A stretch of 64,000 nt of DNA from Hoplostethus atlanticus. Its lineage: Eukaryota > Chordata > Actinopteri > Trachichthyiformes > Trachichthyidae. The notes beneath the pieces were generated by a model. It saw only the letters and a list, made by a program, of their open reading frames with translations. It ran no database searches and was not told where the DNA came from. A program made the translations under genes and the position numbers. Position 1 is the stretch's first letter, and each line of letters opens with the position of its first letter. This document shows, piece by piece, positions 29,440-41,629 of this stretch. The stretch is taken from contig JAXDDX010000122.1 of NCBI GenBank assembly GCA_034670405.1, forward strand, positions 62,001 to 126,000, written 5' to 3'.

Positions 29440-30482
29440 GTTCCCAAATCAGAAGCCGTGGATGAACAAAGCGGTCCGCCTGCTGCTGAAAGCACGAGAC
29501 ACCGCTTTCAGGTCAGGGCTAACCTGAAGAGGGGCAAGCACAGCCACAAGCTGAGGATTGAGGAGCACAACTTGGACCCTCGACGCATGTGGCAAGGCAT
29601 CCAGGCCATAACGGATTACAAATCTACCAACACCCCCCCCAACCAGCAACACCTCCCTCCCTGATGAGCTCAATAACTTTTATGCCCGCTTTGACAGGGA
29701 CAACCAGGAGGTGGCCATCAAGGCTGTGCTCCCCACTGACCACCAGCCTCTCACACTCTCCCCCACTGACGTGTGTGCTGCACTGAGCCGGACTAATGCA
29801 CGCAAGGCTGCTGGCCCTGATGGCATCCCCGGACGCGTGCTCAGGGCCTGTGCTGGGCAGCTGTCTGAGGTCCTGACTGACATCTTCAACCTGTCACTGG
29901 CCCAGGCAGTTGTCCCCACGTGCTTCAAGACCACCTTCATTGTGCCGGTGCCAAAACACTCCATCGCAGCGAGCCTTAATGACTTTCGCCCTGTTGCACT
30001 CACCCACACCATCATGAAGTGCTTCGAGAGGCTGGTCCTGGCTCACCTCAAAACCTCCCTTCCACCCACACTGGACACCCCCCCAATTTGCCTATCGCCA
30101 GAACAGGTGTACGGAGGACGCCATCTCCATGGCACTACACTCTACCCTCTCCCACCTGGACAACAACAACACCTCAGAATGCTGTTCATCGACTTCAGCT
30201 CAGCATTCAACACCATCAACCCCTCCAAACTGATCACCAAACTCAGTGACCTTGGCATCAACACCTCCCTCTGCAACTGGATACTGGACTTCCTAACCAA
30301 CAGACCCCAGTATGTTAGGTCAGACAAGCACACATACATACATACATACATGTACATATGTACATATGTACTCTGCACTTTACTGCTATTTGCACTTCGA
30401 TGCCAAACTGCATTTCGTTGTCTCAGTACTTTTACTCTGTGCAATGACAATAAAGTTGAATCTAATCTAATCTAATCTAAAA
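29440..30482 (+). mobile_element. L2/CR1-like LINE, internally deleted
   Basis: Plus-strand LINE. It starts with linker-region coding ([35 protein letters not shown]), then a 254-codon frame (29711-30475) with reverse-transcriptase blocks RTNARKAAGPDGIPGRVLRA, NDFRPVALTHTIMKCFERLV, MLFIDFSSAFNTINPSKLIT (palm motif A) and WILDFLTNRPQYVRS. At about 30325 the coding region is joined to a short ACAT repeat and directly to the 3' UTR, whose end CAATGACAATAAAGTTGAAT runs into a TCTAA tail. The catalytic DD region and everything after it are missing, so the copy is dead. Confidence 0.88.
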
Positions 30483-30489
30483 TTGTATG

Positions 30490-32690
30490 TTATTCAACAA
30501 GAATATCTGTGTTTGTAGAAGGTAGAAATACATGGCATTGAAGCAAAGATTTTATTGTTAGCCTCACAGGAATATCATACTACTTGAACAAGAAGATCCA
30601 AGTTGGCAGAACTCTTGTCTGAACTTGTAAACTGGGAATTAGGATATATTTGACCAGTGTGTTGTTTATAGTGTAACCAAATTTAGTGAAAACGTTCACA
30701 TTTTGTCCAGATTAATATTAATTATCAGAATTGTATCTTAAGAATTAATATTTAAACAATGAAATTTATTTGTGCTTCTCAAATGTTTTTTTTTATTCAG
30801 TTCAAGGCCTGATTATGGTCCTATAACCAGCTACTGGAAACCCTTATTTAATACTCAATTTTCAAATTTCTTCCTCCTCCTCCTCCTCATCTTCTTCCTC
30901 CCTCCATCTTCCTTATTTTTACCTCCTTCATTTTTTCTTTTTTTCTCATGATTTTACGCCCCCTCCCCATGACTGCTTTCCAGTCTTAGATATTATGCAA
31001 CTTATTACTTGATTGAAGCACATGGACTTGTAATACCTTTCTCTAAATTGTCAGTCTCTTGTGTTGGTGCCTGATACATACAGATCAATACAAACTCCTT
31101 GATGGACAGCTGAGTGCACTGTCTGGAAGCATTTTGTCAATTTTCAAATAAAATGAAAAGGAACTTGGGCCACATGATGAGTACAGGTACAGAAAATGTC
31201 TGCAAAAGTATTCCACATTTTACCAATTGGTGGAACCACAAATAAAAAATAAATAAAATGTGCATCTCCTTGTTTGTTCAATCATTTGACACACATGCTC
31301 AAGGTACAAGTAGTCAAAATATAAATTTTGCAATTGGTACATGCGGGTGATTATTTTTGCTAATAGTATTCCTTGTGCTCTACATGCACTTGATCCCTTT
31401 AATTGATGCTTGAGGCTATTTTTTTATTATTATTATTCTGAAGTGAGATAACGCTCATTCTAGGAAGTACGTAAAACCTACAGAATGATAATTGGCATAT
31501 GAGGGTGGAACTTTCAATTTTGTAAATTATTTTGAGATGTTTTCTCTCAACAATGTATTCCTTGCAAAAAAAAATCAGATGGTCCAATCTGTCGTCCACC
31601 TCTGATATGACAGATATGATGCAGTTGGTGGTTGGTCTGTGGGAAGCTCTTAACCTGAATTGATTCTAATGCTACATTTTGATTGAATTCATCATTGTTA
31701 TTATCATCCTGGGTTTCAATGGAGAGTTTTGGTGTCCCATGGTCTAAATACTGTTTCTGAGGCTTTCCCAGCCTGACAAGAATAACATTCTGGGGGGGAA
31801 ATTGTAAAATTTGAAGCTGCATTACAACCACTTTGCACTTTGGAAGTGGCTGCAAGTAACTGTAATTTTTGAAGGATGTTTGAAGGACTTCATCAACCAG
31901 AAATCATGTGGCATCAGTGCTCCTTGGACCTAAATTCCTGATGGTGAAAAAAATCTTTTGACAGCATTTGTTGGTGAATCCAGATTTTTCTCGCTTGCTA
32001 TCGCCTCAGTTAGTGGGGATGAGACACTCCTCTGTTTGTGATTTAGGATGATAAGACAGGTTTATATTTACATAATCTTACCTAGTGCAGCTTTAAAGAC
32101 ATCTGATAATCCATGCCAATATTCAATATCAGCAGCTTCAATCCAAAAAAATACCTGCATTGGCATCAGCCTTCGAAGACCCATATTGGAAGACCCTAAT
32201 TCCTTTCCCCCATCTTTTCCACATGATGCTAAATCTGTATTCCCTTAAAATGACAGACTGATGATATGTGAAGAGCCACCATCTAACTCCATGACCTGTC
32301 GGTGGTCTCACCTGTACTTTTCTTTGTTACGGATTAAAGTTTTCACAGCCAGGGATCGTGCACCTTTCAGAGGAGACGAGACCCATAACCTAAAGAGAAG
32401 TGCTCCGTAAATGAGATTACACATCGCACAAAGGGGTCAATACACATCCAGTCAATGGAAAAGCCGATCATCTGGCTGGGATCTGTCCTGACAGGCGTTG
32501 TGTTATGGGGGTGGTAAATCTCCCTACCCCTCCCATGAAGCAGGATCGTGTCTAGAAACTGACGCCAGAGGAGGAAATCAATGGCTCCACAACAACTCCA
32601 TTTGCTGGATTATGTGAGCTGAATTCACTTGAAGGAATAGTCCCCGAAGCCTGAACCTGCTAATCAATTGGAATCAATTTGAAAATACAG
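30490..32690. other. Intergenic, with MITE scraps
   Basis: AT-rich, no supported gene. Scraps related to the ATCGGCC-type MITE are visible near 31565-31640 (GTCGTCCACCTCTGATATGA) and 32085-32190. Other open frames here lack family features. Confidence 0.45.
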
Positions 32691-32922
32691 AGGTCCTATT
32701 GACCGCAATTGTACGCAAACAGCACTGAGAGGCAGAGCTCGAGGAAAAACCCCTGGCGTTGAGGCCAGAACGCATTCTGAAGTGGGTCGAAGTTCAACTC
32801 ATAACTAAACGTCAGCATGCACGAGTATGTGGCAGGCTCGTGAAAATGAGCCGAAGGGAAGAAACGGGGTTCATTTCTTTCAATCGTTTGAATGAAATAC
32901 AGGCAATTCCCACTGGTCGATG

Positions 32923-33205
32923 GAAAAACAGCTACTAGGAACACTCCCATGGGACTATTCCACAGAAGGAAAAGGAGCACTCTCCTCATCTCCTGTATCT
33001 CAGGGGTAGATACAGGCTGATGTTTCCTCAGAGTCTTGATTGGGGTGAGCATTGCAACAATTAGGTGCGTGGGCGTGTCTTTAGTTCTTCCACAAAGCAC
33101 ACGTCTTCAAGGATACACACAGAACAAACAACATACACGGCAGGAAGAACCCTCCTTTTCCTCCAATGGAACAGTTCTATGGAAGTGTTCCTAGTAGCTG
33201 TTTTT
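32923..33205. repeat. Long imperfect inverted repeat
   Basis: The left arm (about 32923-32990) begins AAAAACAGCTACTAGGAACA. The right arm (about 33143-33205) is its imperfect complement and ends TGTTCCTAGTAGCTGTTTTT. Pairing continues inward with mismatches over about 60 bp (GGAAAAGGAG against CTCCTTTTCC). The roughly 150-bp centre shows no coding potential. It could be a foldback element or a source of hairpin RNA. Confidence 0.75.
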
Positions 33206-33209
33206 GGAT

Positions 33210-35508
33210 GTACAATCCCTAGTTGAGCACCACCTTTTTCTCCTTTTGTTTCTCCTGTGTTTGAGCTGACAACTGTGGTTACAAGTTGGTCACTTTCCAG
33301 GAATGTACCAGAATGTATTTCACACATTCACTGCATTCGGTTTTTCAGCCCACGATGGAGCAGAAACCAGACTGTTCACCCCCTTAGAAACATGCCATGC
33401 ATTTAAACTTTCTCTCATGCACACTAAAGTGAGCCAAAGCCGAAGCAGTGGAAATAAAGTCAGATAGTCCACGGTGCTCACCTGTCTTCACCCTGCCAAT
33501 TCCGTTGAAACCTTTACAGTATAAGTGTATAATATGCTTGCTAACACGGAAATGTTAACAATAATGGGTAATTACGCTACATTGGAGTTGTTACTGCTGA
33601 TGTAATGGTGTTGCATTAGAATGTGTATGTTAATGTTAGTATGATTAGACTTTGGATACAGATAAAAACAAAAACGTACCTGTGATTAAACGCAACCATA
33701 AAAAAACATTTTAGTATTTGATGAAACTAATCTTAAACATATCTTAATTATAATTATCTCAACAGCAAACTAATCTATGTCTGACAGAAATTGAAATTGA
33801 AATCAAAATCAAAAACAACATTAAAATGAAAAATAATAGAAAAAGCAAACCAATTCTCATTCATGGTATCCACGAGTCCTTACAAAATAAAATAAGTTAT
33901 CTAAATTTAAGGCCTTAAAAAGTGTTTTCCCCATGCAATAGCTCTGCATATTCACTCTTTGATTAATCCAGAACAGGGTTAGTAGTACAATATGCATTTA
34001 CTAAACACAGTTGGACTTCAAGTCGCTAATTAATTTCTTGGTGTCCTTTTTCTTTCCTTTCTGCCCATTTATAAATGCAGAAATTGTTTTAGCTATGTTC
34101 AATCAGAAACAGGCCAGCTTTGTTTCTTTATTAGGCTTAAATTCAATTCCAGGCAGCCTTAAAACGGTCTTAAAAACTCTTAAATTTGTCTTTCTATACA
34201 GATAGATTGTTGTTTTAATTTTAAGGGCAGCAACAATAATAAAAGCCTTTAAAGGATATTATGGGAACTTTAAAATGTTAAAGGTGCTTCATTTTCTAGT
34301 ATTAAAATAAGAGAAAATGGATTCCTGATTCATCTTGCCAAAAGACAAAAAAACAAAAAAAGTACAAACACCAGTAATGTTTGGCATTGTGGTTTACAAT
34401 AGAGTTTATTCAGGCAATAATGACAACAATTTAAGGGTTTAGGGACACTGCAAGAGTGGTAATTTCAGGTCTTGTTTGAATCCATTGTATGAGTCATACA
34501 AATGGTGAATTTAAAAGAGAATAATATACCATATTATTGCAGAGAGATACACTGGCCAGGACAAACCCAGCAGGGTATCTATAGAGAGACAGATCCACTG
34601 CTGGGGAATCAATTATTACTAGTGTACACGGTGTGTTATTGTTGTGAAATTGGAGGGTTGGAGAACAAACACCACTGAAGATGGTAAATAATATGACAGG
34701 ACAAAGAGAAGCGACTGAATTATGCGTAAAAAAACAAAACAAAGCAGTGAGTCAGTCTCCTTTGTTAGAGTGTAGAGTTTAGATTTTTTGTCTGATGGCA
34801 AAACATTACGTTTGGGTTTTGTTCCAGTTATGAGTAAATCAAAATAAGGGTTTGTTTATTATTATTATTATTATTTTTTTTTTTTATTAATACACATTTA
34901 TATAGCGCTTTTCATAGTACTCAAAGACACTTTACAGTGAAAAACAACAGCAAATAAAATACATTTTATTAGATAAAAGTATATGTTTAAAAGAAAGAGT
35001 AAAAATAATAACTTATAAAACATGTAACATATCAAATAATAACATTTAAAGTGATTCATGATGTCACACCGTAGCATTGTATGTGCAGATATGCAGTATA
35101 CCAGCTCTTACTGCAAAATCGTTATGGGTGAACGTTGTTACACAACCAAGGTCTCAGTAATATTATCACTCTACAGCAGTTGAGACACTGTGAAAACTGC
35201 AACACACTGGCTTTTGTGTGTGTATAACATTCTCCGCAATAGATATTTAACTTAATAACTTTGACAGGCAGATGTGAAGGCCCTCGGGCTCGCAGCGCTG
35301 GATTGATTTGAGGCTCTTCACATCCGCTTTGAAAAGAACTGATTGAATGAATTGAGTGCTGCCAATTACCTGTAATAATTGGTTCAACAGAGTGGAGTGC
35401 GCTCAATGTTGACTTTAAGGATCATAGGTCTGCATGGTCAGTAATGACTCATTTTGCCTCCCTGTTCAGAAAACCAAAAAGTATGTAGGCTGAACAGTTG
35501 CGTTTGTC

Positions 35509-35545
<37 letters not shown>

Positions 35546-35760
35546 CCACCCCCTCCACACTAAAGGTCAGCCCGCTGTCTGCAATAACACCAAGCACAAT
35601 GGATTTTGCCTCAGCTCTGACGCGTTCAAGGCTGGGCGCTGTATTTGTTAATTTCATCGTGAGACGTTCAGCGGTTACCAACCGAAGAGAGTTTCGTCAA
35701 CAAGTGTTTTATTGGTACGGTAACTTTGTTTCCGAGGTGTGAGCTGCAAAACCTACCCTG
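33210..35760. other. Intergenic
   Basis: No gene is supported. It contains a repeat end with TTTATATAGCGCTTTTC (about 34890-34945) and a TG repeat (35513-35543). Confidence 0.5.
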
Positions 35761-36055
35761 ACCAGGGGCCAGATGTATAAAACTTTGTGTAGATTTAGGT
35801 GTAGAAATCTGTGTACGCACAAAACAGGAAACATGCATACGCTCAGATGTATAAAACCCCACGTACGTCTGTTCCCACGTGCACGAGCCTTCTGACCACG
35901 CCCACAATTTACTATAAATAGCTTCCAACACACCCCCAATTGCCTGGTTTGCATATAAAGGGCCAGCATTTAGTTTAGTTTTGAGGACAAACGGCGGAAG
36001 CATTTAAGAAGCAATAGAAGAAGAAACGCAATTTTACGACTGTAAACTTGAAATA

Positions 36056-36226
36056 ATGGTTGATCAAAATGACAGAAGAAAACGCGTATTATTTGGAAGC
36101 CTAAGCTCTGGCATTACCAACCAAATGAAACAAGTGGAATGGCAGAAAGTAACCGAAACCATCTCCCTTTTAAAAGCCCAATACAACGCTCTACCACAGA
36201 GCGCACGGCTGTGCACCACATTATAG
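36056..36226 (+). pseudogene. Harbinger Myb-like gene remnant
   Basis: A 56-codon frame opening MVDQNDRRKRVLFGSLSSGI, then TNQMKQVEWQKVTETISLL, before drifting out of the family's frame and stopping. The first 38 residues match the start of the SANT/Myb-like accessory protein of fish Harbinger elements, which helps carry the transposase to the DNA ends. The rest of the trihelix domain is gone. Confidence 0.75.
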
Positions 36227-37170
36227 CGCGTCTGTTGTGGCTCTGGGGGTTTGTAAATGGCATAAGTAACCATGGCTTCAATGCATAGCCCATTGTCACC
36301 TGAGGGTATAAAATATTATAAACATAAACAATATTATATACATATATTACATTTGGGAAACCGGACATCGCTGCAAATTGCATTTTGATGTTGGGCCTGT
36401 TCAGCTGCTGTGTGGGAACCTGATGATCTATTACTCAAAGAAATTATGCCACCCCACGCCATGGGCATGACCCGGCTCAGGGCAGCTCAGGATATCCCTG
36501 ATCTGTCCGCAAGCTCCCGCTGAAACGTCCCCGTCGCTAAAAACCCGGATTGTTGTCAATACCTGTAGATGGACGGGGATGGCAGGGTTCTCCGAGAGTG
36601 CCGTTCCAACACAGGGCCCAGTTCAGCACACATTTCCAAGAGAACAGCTCTTGGAAATCCAAAGCATTAGCCAGTCATCATCATGGGCCTTAAAACCAGT
36701 ACGGTCTCTGAAGACTCGTTCTCACCTAAATTGCGCAATAGCAATATCTTCCAGCAACGCAAAGCAGCCATTGTGTCATTTGGCACAGCCATTACGCACG
36801 GCTACAGCCTTTATATAGTGTAGGTTATTCTTACTCCCCAATAATACAGAATAATAATCTTTATTTATATAAAGATCATGTATTTATTTATTTGTTTATT
36901 TATATAAAGATCATTATCATTATAATTATTATAAAGCATAGTGACAAACATATTTACTCAAGATAGAACGAAGTGAAGGCTAGTCAAAAAAAGGCTGTTA
37001 ACCACTCACGCATCACTATGTAATCATAGTGAAGGTTTTTTTAAACTATAGATTACATCCTAACACAATGTAGTGAAAGAAAAAAGCTCTAAATAAAATG
37101 TCACCCAAATTCACACTTTTATTATCCTTTTTTGCCATCTGACTCAAAAAAATGCGTATGGTACGCATGG

Positions 37171-37332
37171 TGTGAAGGATGCGTACCGGTACGCACATTC
37201 TCGCCGCCCGTGGATTTTTATACATTTGGAAACTTGTGTGGAAAGTGGCGGTGTGAAAGATGCGTACCGGTACGCACATTCTCGCCGCCCGTGAATTTTT
37301 ATACATTCGGAACCTGCGTGGAAAGTGACGTA
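37171..37332. repeat. Two 81-bp tandem repeats with palindromes inside the Harbinger
   Basis: Two copies, 81 bp apart (TGTGAAGGAT at 37171 and TGTGAAAGAT at 37252), each with the perfect palindrome GCGTACCGGTACGC (37181-37194 and 37262-37275) and CGCCGCCCGTG. A related imperfect palindrome (ATGCGTATGGTACGCAT) lies just before at 37152-37168. They lie near the right terminus, where subterminal binding sites occur. Confidence 0.9.
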
Positions 37333-37379
37333 AGTAAACTTTTCGTGCGTACGCATGGTTTATACATATGGCCCCAGAA

Positions 37380-38190
37380 GCAGTGAGACTTGCAGAGAGG
37401 AAGGGGAAGATGAGATGAGGGGAAACTTGAATGATCCCTGCGGGGAGACCGGCTGCTGCAGCAGCAAATAGTAATAGGATACAGCAAATATATGGAATAG
37501 AATAGGGCAAATTATCGGGTATAAACATAATGCATCCCATAATTACAATGTGAAGTTGGATCTAAGAATGAAAAGTATGAAATAATGAATTGTGGCATTA
37601 TGAGGATACGCAAAATAACAGCAGCAGAACACGCTGACCCAATGAAAAAACAAATTAAGACTATGTACAATATGGAAATATTCCAAAATATGAAATACGT
37701 TCAGTATGAAAGAAGGCACCAGGAACTTTGTCATCCTCCGCAAATGACGTGACCCCCCTCTGGACCAATCAAATATATCAAATATAGTACCTTGTTTTGA
37801 CCTGTAATCCTGTAATTATAGCCACGACACCCCTTGGGCCAGTTGGTGTTATTTTGAAAATGCTGGAACACAAGTTTCTTCAAAATCTGATCTGGGGTCA
37901 GTGAGATAGCGAGTGTGAAATATTCGAGAATATGAAGAAAACTAATCTGCGGGTTTACAGTAAATATACATGCTGTAAGCAGAATGGGTCGTATTCACAT
38001 AACATATAGGTCTACAGAGGGTTATTCATATGCAGTGTATAGGAATGCAAACATGGAAGAAAACTTCATTTTCTTCTATTTTGGATACTGGAATGTCTTA
38101 CAAAGCAATGAAATATTCTAAATAATAATTTGCCCCTTTTGACTGAAGTTCCTTTCAAGCTGTGTTGCCAACTTCAAATATAAATTCAAA
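37380..38190. other. Intergenic
   Basis: AT-rich, with no supported gene or named repeat. Confidence 0.5.
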
Positions 38191-38191
38191 T

Positions 38192-39429
38192 ATATTTCAA
38201 GTCAGGAGAGACTAGTTGTACATAGAAGCAAGCTTATTGGTGGTAATGGAAATCTGAGAACATTGGCGGTGGCTCCAGTTGAAATCGAATGGGTTAGAGG
38301 CAAAACCCATGAATCTCTGAGGAGCAGGAAACTCCACCCCCCACCCCCCCGCCCCCCATGTAGGCTGTTCTTCATGGCAGGGTAGACTCACTGACGACCA
38401 ACTGGAGCCTGGCACTGGTGGTGGTGGGGAGGCGGTGGGGTGCAGCAGCGATGTAACCTGAAATGACAGAGGTGCAGATGCGCCAGGTATCCGTATATGT
38501 GAGGGAGGACTGGGAGTGCCTTTGCTTAAAGGGCTGATTGAATAACGAGTGAGGCTGATACAGAGAGAACGCCTGGAGTAGCGATGGATAGATAAATGAT
38601 GAATAGATACGCCAGGTAGTGTTGTGAATAATATAATTTGTACTAAACAATGATATGCTTTATAATAAGCAATATAATCTAGAGTGTGTGTGTGTTATGA
38701 TAAATCTACATAAATATAGAATATGTTTGATTAAGCATGTAACCTAAAAGATCATAAAGTAATCATAAAGTTTCAATAAAGCTTAAAAAACATAGTCTAA
38801 CGGTTTCCCTACAGTAATCATAAAGGTTTTTAAAAAATACAATCTGAGGCCCTTCTGCACTAAGGGTGTCCAAGGTCAGGCGGCAGAGGCCTTAAAAAAA
38901 CCCAGGTGGGGCATGCGCAGACAAGAGAAGTCCAGGTGGCCATAACATAATGGTGAAATGGAAAGTCCCGAAGTTTCCCAGTTAACGGCTACGTAATGGT
39001 GTAAAACGGGAAAACGAGACCGCCTACATGCCCACAAAGACCCCCCCCATAGGACCAAATTTGGTGTTCGGACACCATTATTTTCTTGCTGACAAAGCTA
39101 AAAATAATGAAAAATAGGCGTAGAAATCAGTATTCTCCACCCAGTTTTTAGGGTTTATAAGAGCATGCACAGACAGTTGTACGTCAGTCTGGTTCCGGGA
39201 CCAACTCGGGTTTTGTCTCTGTTGAAGAATAAAGCTCTATTGCAACGAACTCTGATCATCTCCAGTGACTTCTTTGAACCTGTTTGAGACTCCAGTAACT
39301 ACAGCATCTACAGAATCGTGAAGAAGTATTAAGTGTTGGCGTGGGGGTCCGGTCATCATCACTGGCCTGAGACTTGGACTTCTTCCTCCGACAGTAGTCT
39401 TCCTGATTGAATTTACGCTAAGCTTCATT
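38192..39429 (-). repeat. Interspersed repeat of the AAGCTTAGCGTAAG family, copy 1, interrupted by a solo LTR
   Basis: Read on the minus strand it starts AATGAAGCTTAGCGTAAATT and ends CTAGTCTCTCCTGACTTGAA. It matches the uninterrupted copy at 51252-51704 on both sides of the solo LTR (38620-39393). Shared internal marks are a CCACCACCA tract followed by GTGCCAGGCTCCAGTTGGTC and CTGGAGCCACCGCCAATGTT. The class is unassigned. Confidence 0.8.
38620..39393 (+). mobile_element. Solo LTR of an old retrovirus-like element
   Basis: A 774-bp long terminal repeat with TG...CA ends, flanked by a 4-bp target duplication GTAG (38616-38619 and 39394-39397). A promoter-like TTTATAAGAGC near 39155 and an AATAAA near 39227 define U3, R and U5 in plus orientation. 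The 4-bp duplication fits gamma- or epsilonretrovirus-like elements, but the family is not certain. No internal genes remain: it is a fossil left by recombination between two LTRs. Confidence 0.82.
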
Positions 39430-40236
39430 GAATTTACAGATTTAGATAGCATACAGAATGTGCAGCTTGCGGCAATTATGAAATTGTGCTCATAAAATAA
39501 TGAAAATGAGGGTACAAATTCACCAAAATGAGGGAATGATATGAACGTTGTGCGCTCAAATAAATCAAAATGCTCTATCTTGTTTCAATACCATCCCGCT
39601 CCCTTGATATAGTATATCATGGCCTCGAAATATATAGATTTGAATCTCCCGGGTGCCATAATCTGGGTTTTAAACCTAGGATTAGTCTGTTTGTTTGCAG
39701 CGTTTCAGTGCCCGCCTTTTCATTTCGGTTTTGTCAATTTAAAGATCACCTCCTCGGTGTTCTTCGTCAAACGTTTGACTCATTGTCAGAGATGATGGGA
39801 GGCTCGGTTTTCCTTTTCACACCTTGAATCAAGCCCGAGGCAGTTAGATTCAGTTAATGTTCACACAGCTTTACTCGCTTATCAGCTAAAACATGACTTC
39901 ATCATCAAACTCTGTCTAATTGTGATTGATGAGAACTGTAATCAGGAGTATTTAGCGTAACCTGCTATTTATTCATTATCATTAAAGTTAAAGTTACATC
40001 TGGAACCTATCATGGTGTTAATACCTGTAGACTGAACAAAAAAAAACGTCTTCTTATCCTGATACCCAGTGAACAGTACCTTCAGCCTTCATGAAAATGA
40101 ATAGGCAGCTATGGAGAGCATCAATTATTCAAAGTCAATAATTCAGCGGGGGTATTTTTTCTATGGCTCCGGCCTCCATCAGAGGTATTTTAGGCTTTTA
40201 GCTTTCACGCTAGATATCTGTTCCATGTGCTGCATA
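39430..40236. other. Intergenic
   Basis: No gene or repeat recognised with confidence. The 85-codon frame at 39570 has no family features. Confidence 0.45.
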
Positions 40237-40694
40237 CAGTACCAGTCAAAAGTCTGGACACACCTGACAGTTTCTCATGATCTTAAAGATATTTTGATCT
40301 AAAGGCTTATGCTTAAATGCTTGAAATTAGTTTCTTAGACAAATATAAACAGTGAAGTTGACGCCTATGTATGAATTTGTGATTTTTTTTTTTTTTTAAT
40401 GCACCCCCAACAAGTAGTTTTCATTTTAGAACTTTATAGGTGGAGAATGTTGAACCACAATGATTAAATCATCATTTTAAAAGGCACACATAGTGATTGT
40501 GTGGCTTTAAAAGTTAATGCCTAATGCCAAAGGGTGGCTGCTTTGAAGAATCTAAAATATAAGATAGTATTGATTTAGTTTTAATTTTTTTGATCACTAC
40601 ATAATTCCTTTTTGATGACTTTACTATTATTATAAAATGTGCAAAATAGTAAAAGATAAAGAAAAGCCCTTCTATGAGTAAGTGTGTCCAAACC
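40237..40694. mobile_element. Tc1-type element, internally deleted
   Basis: The left terminus CAGTACCAGTCAAAAGTCTG follows TA, the Tc1/mariner target. The right part has the family's subterminal sequence (TTTGAAGAATCTAAAATATA, and GAGTAAGTGTGTCCAAACCT), but the last bases of the right terminus are missing. No transposase remains. Confidence 0.85.
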
Positions 40695-40699
40695 TCCAT

Positions 40700-41260
40700 G
40701 GCCGTTTTGGCTCCCAAAAGAAAGCAACGGATGTGAAAGGAAAGCCTTCCCTATTTCAACCCAAAAAAGATAGCAAACAATAAGCAGTTGCCACTTCTTT
40801 ATGCATGGTCTTTAATCTTCATTAAAAGTACAACATGCTGTTCACCACCGGGCCTTTGACAGCATCTGGCAAGAGAGGGACCGAAAACTCTCAAAGCTGA
40901 GCCGAGATATTTAGCGCCCGAAGGACTGGGGCCGTTTTTATCACGGAGAGCATCTGTTTAGTGACGGGAAATCCATGTTTTCAAGTTGACGTTTTTATTA
41001 TTCTGACATATCCGAACCCTCCTGCTGCATTCCCCCAGCAGCTACAACGTGCAAAGTCATACAGATGAGGAAATACCAGGGTCAAGAGGAATACATCGAG
41101 GCCGAGTACAACACTTGGATCCTCAGGGTGCAAAAACTCAGACCCACTCAGTCTTTGGGGGAAATTAGACGGATCGTGCTGCTGTCTGTCGTCACAGGAG
41201 TCAGACATCTTTGTGCAGTTGAACTAACCTGATTTCTGCATCAAAACTCATACAGTATGT
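40700..41260. other. Intergenic
   Basis: No gene or named repeat seen. Confidence 0.45.
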
Positions 41261-41261
41261 T

Positions 41262-41622
41262 TTTTGTTTGTAATGAATAAGCGGAAATATGATTGATATG
41301 GGTTTTTGAAGGCCGATATCGATTCTCGTATTTTTGTACTGAAGAAAAAAATAACACAGTGTATTATACATCTGTGTTTTATCCATTTAAAAACCCAGGA
41401 TAATAATAAAAATAATGCATGCTTGTGTGGAAGCCAATCAAAATGCATCAGTTCAGTTTAAGGGTTTCCCATAGGCAACCAGTGTAGTATTGATCATTTC
41501 TACAATAAATATGTCATCAATGAAACAGCATCATATCCATCATATCAGGACGCTGACTGGACCAGATCTGATTTTTACTAAAAGGCCAAATCGATATATA
41601 TATCGGTCTAATTCTAGTCTAA
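41262..41622. repeat. ATCGGCC-type MITE, degenerate copy
   Basis: Contains GGCCGATATCGATTCTCGTA near one end and AAATCGATATATATATCGGT near the other. It shares the block GTATTGATCATTTCTACAAT with the copy at 60674-61095. Ends are not precise. Confidence 0.55.
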
Positions 41623-41629
41623 AAAGATC

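Larger units (their letters stand above)
35766..37374. mobile_element. PIF/Harbinger element, about 1.6 kb
   Basis: Inverted termini GGGCCAGATGTATAAAACTT (left) and, read inward, GGGCCATATGTATAAACCAT (right), flanked by a 3-bp target duplication CAG (35763-35765 and 37375-37377). Two opposed gene remnants lie inside, as expected for Harbinger. The plus strand has a Myb/SANT-like start at 36056, reading MVDQNDRRKRVLFGSLSSGI and then TNQMKQVEWQKVTETI. The minus strand has transposase pieces between about 36560 and 36060: DRSGISQAALSRVMPMAWGG, KMQFAAMSGFPNVI, and in frame at 36383-36114 GYALKPWLLMPFTNPQSHN and RSVVERCIGLLKGRW. Several frame breaks mean it is not autonomous. Confidence 0.92.
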
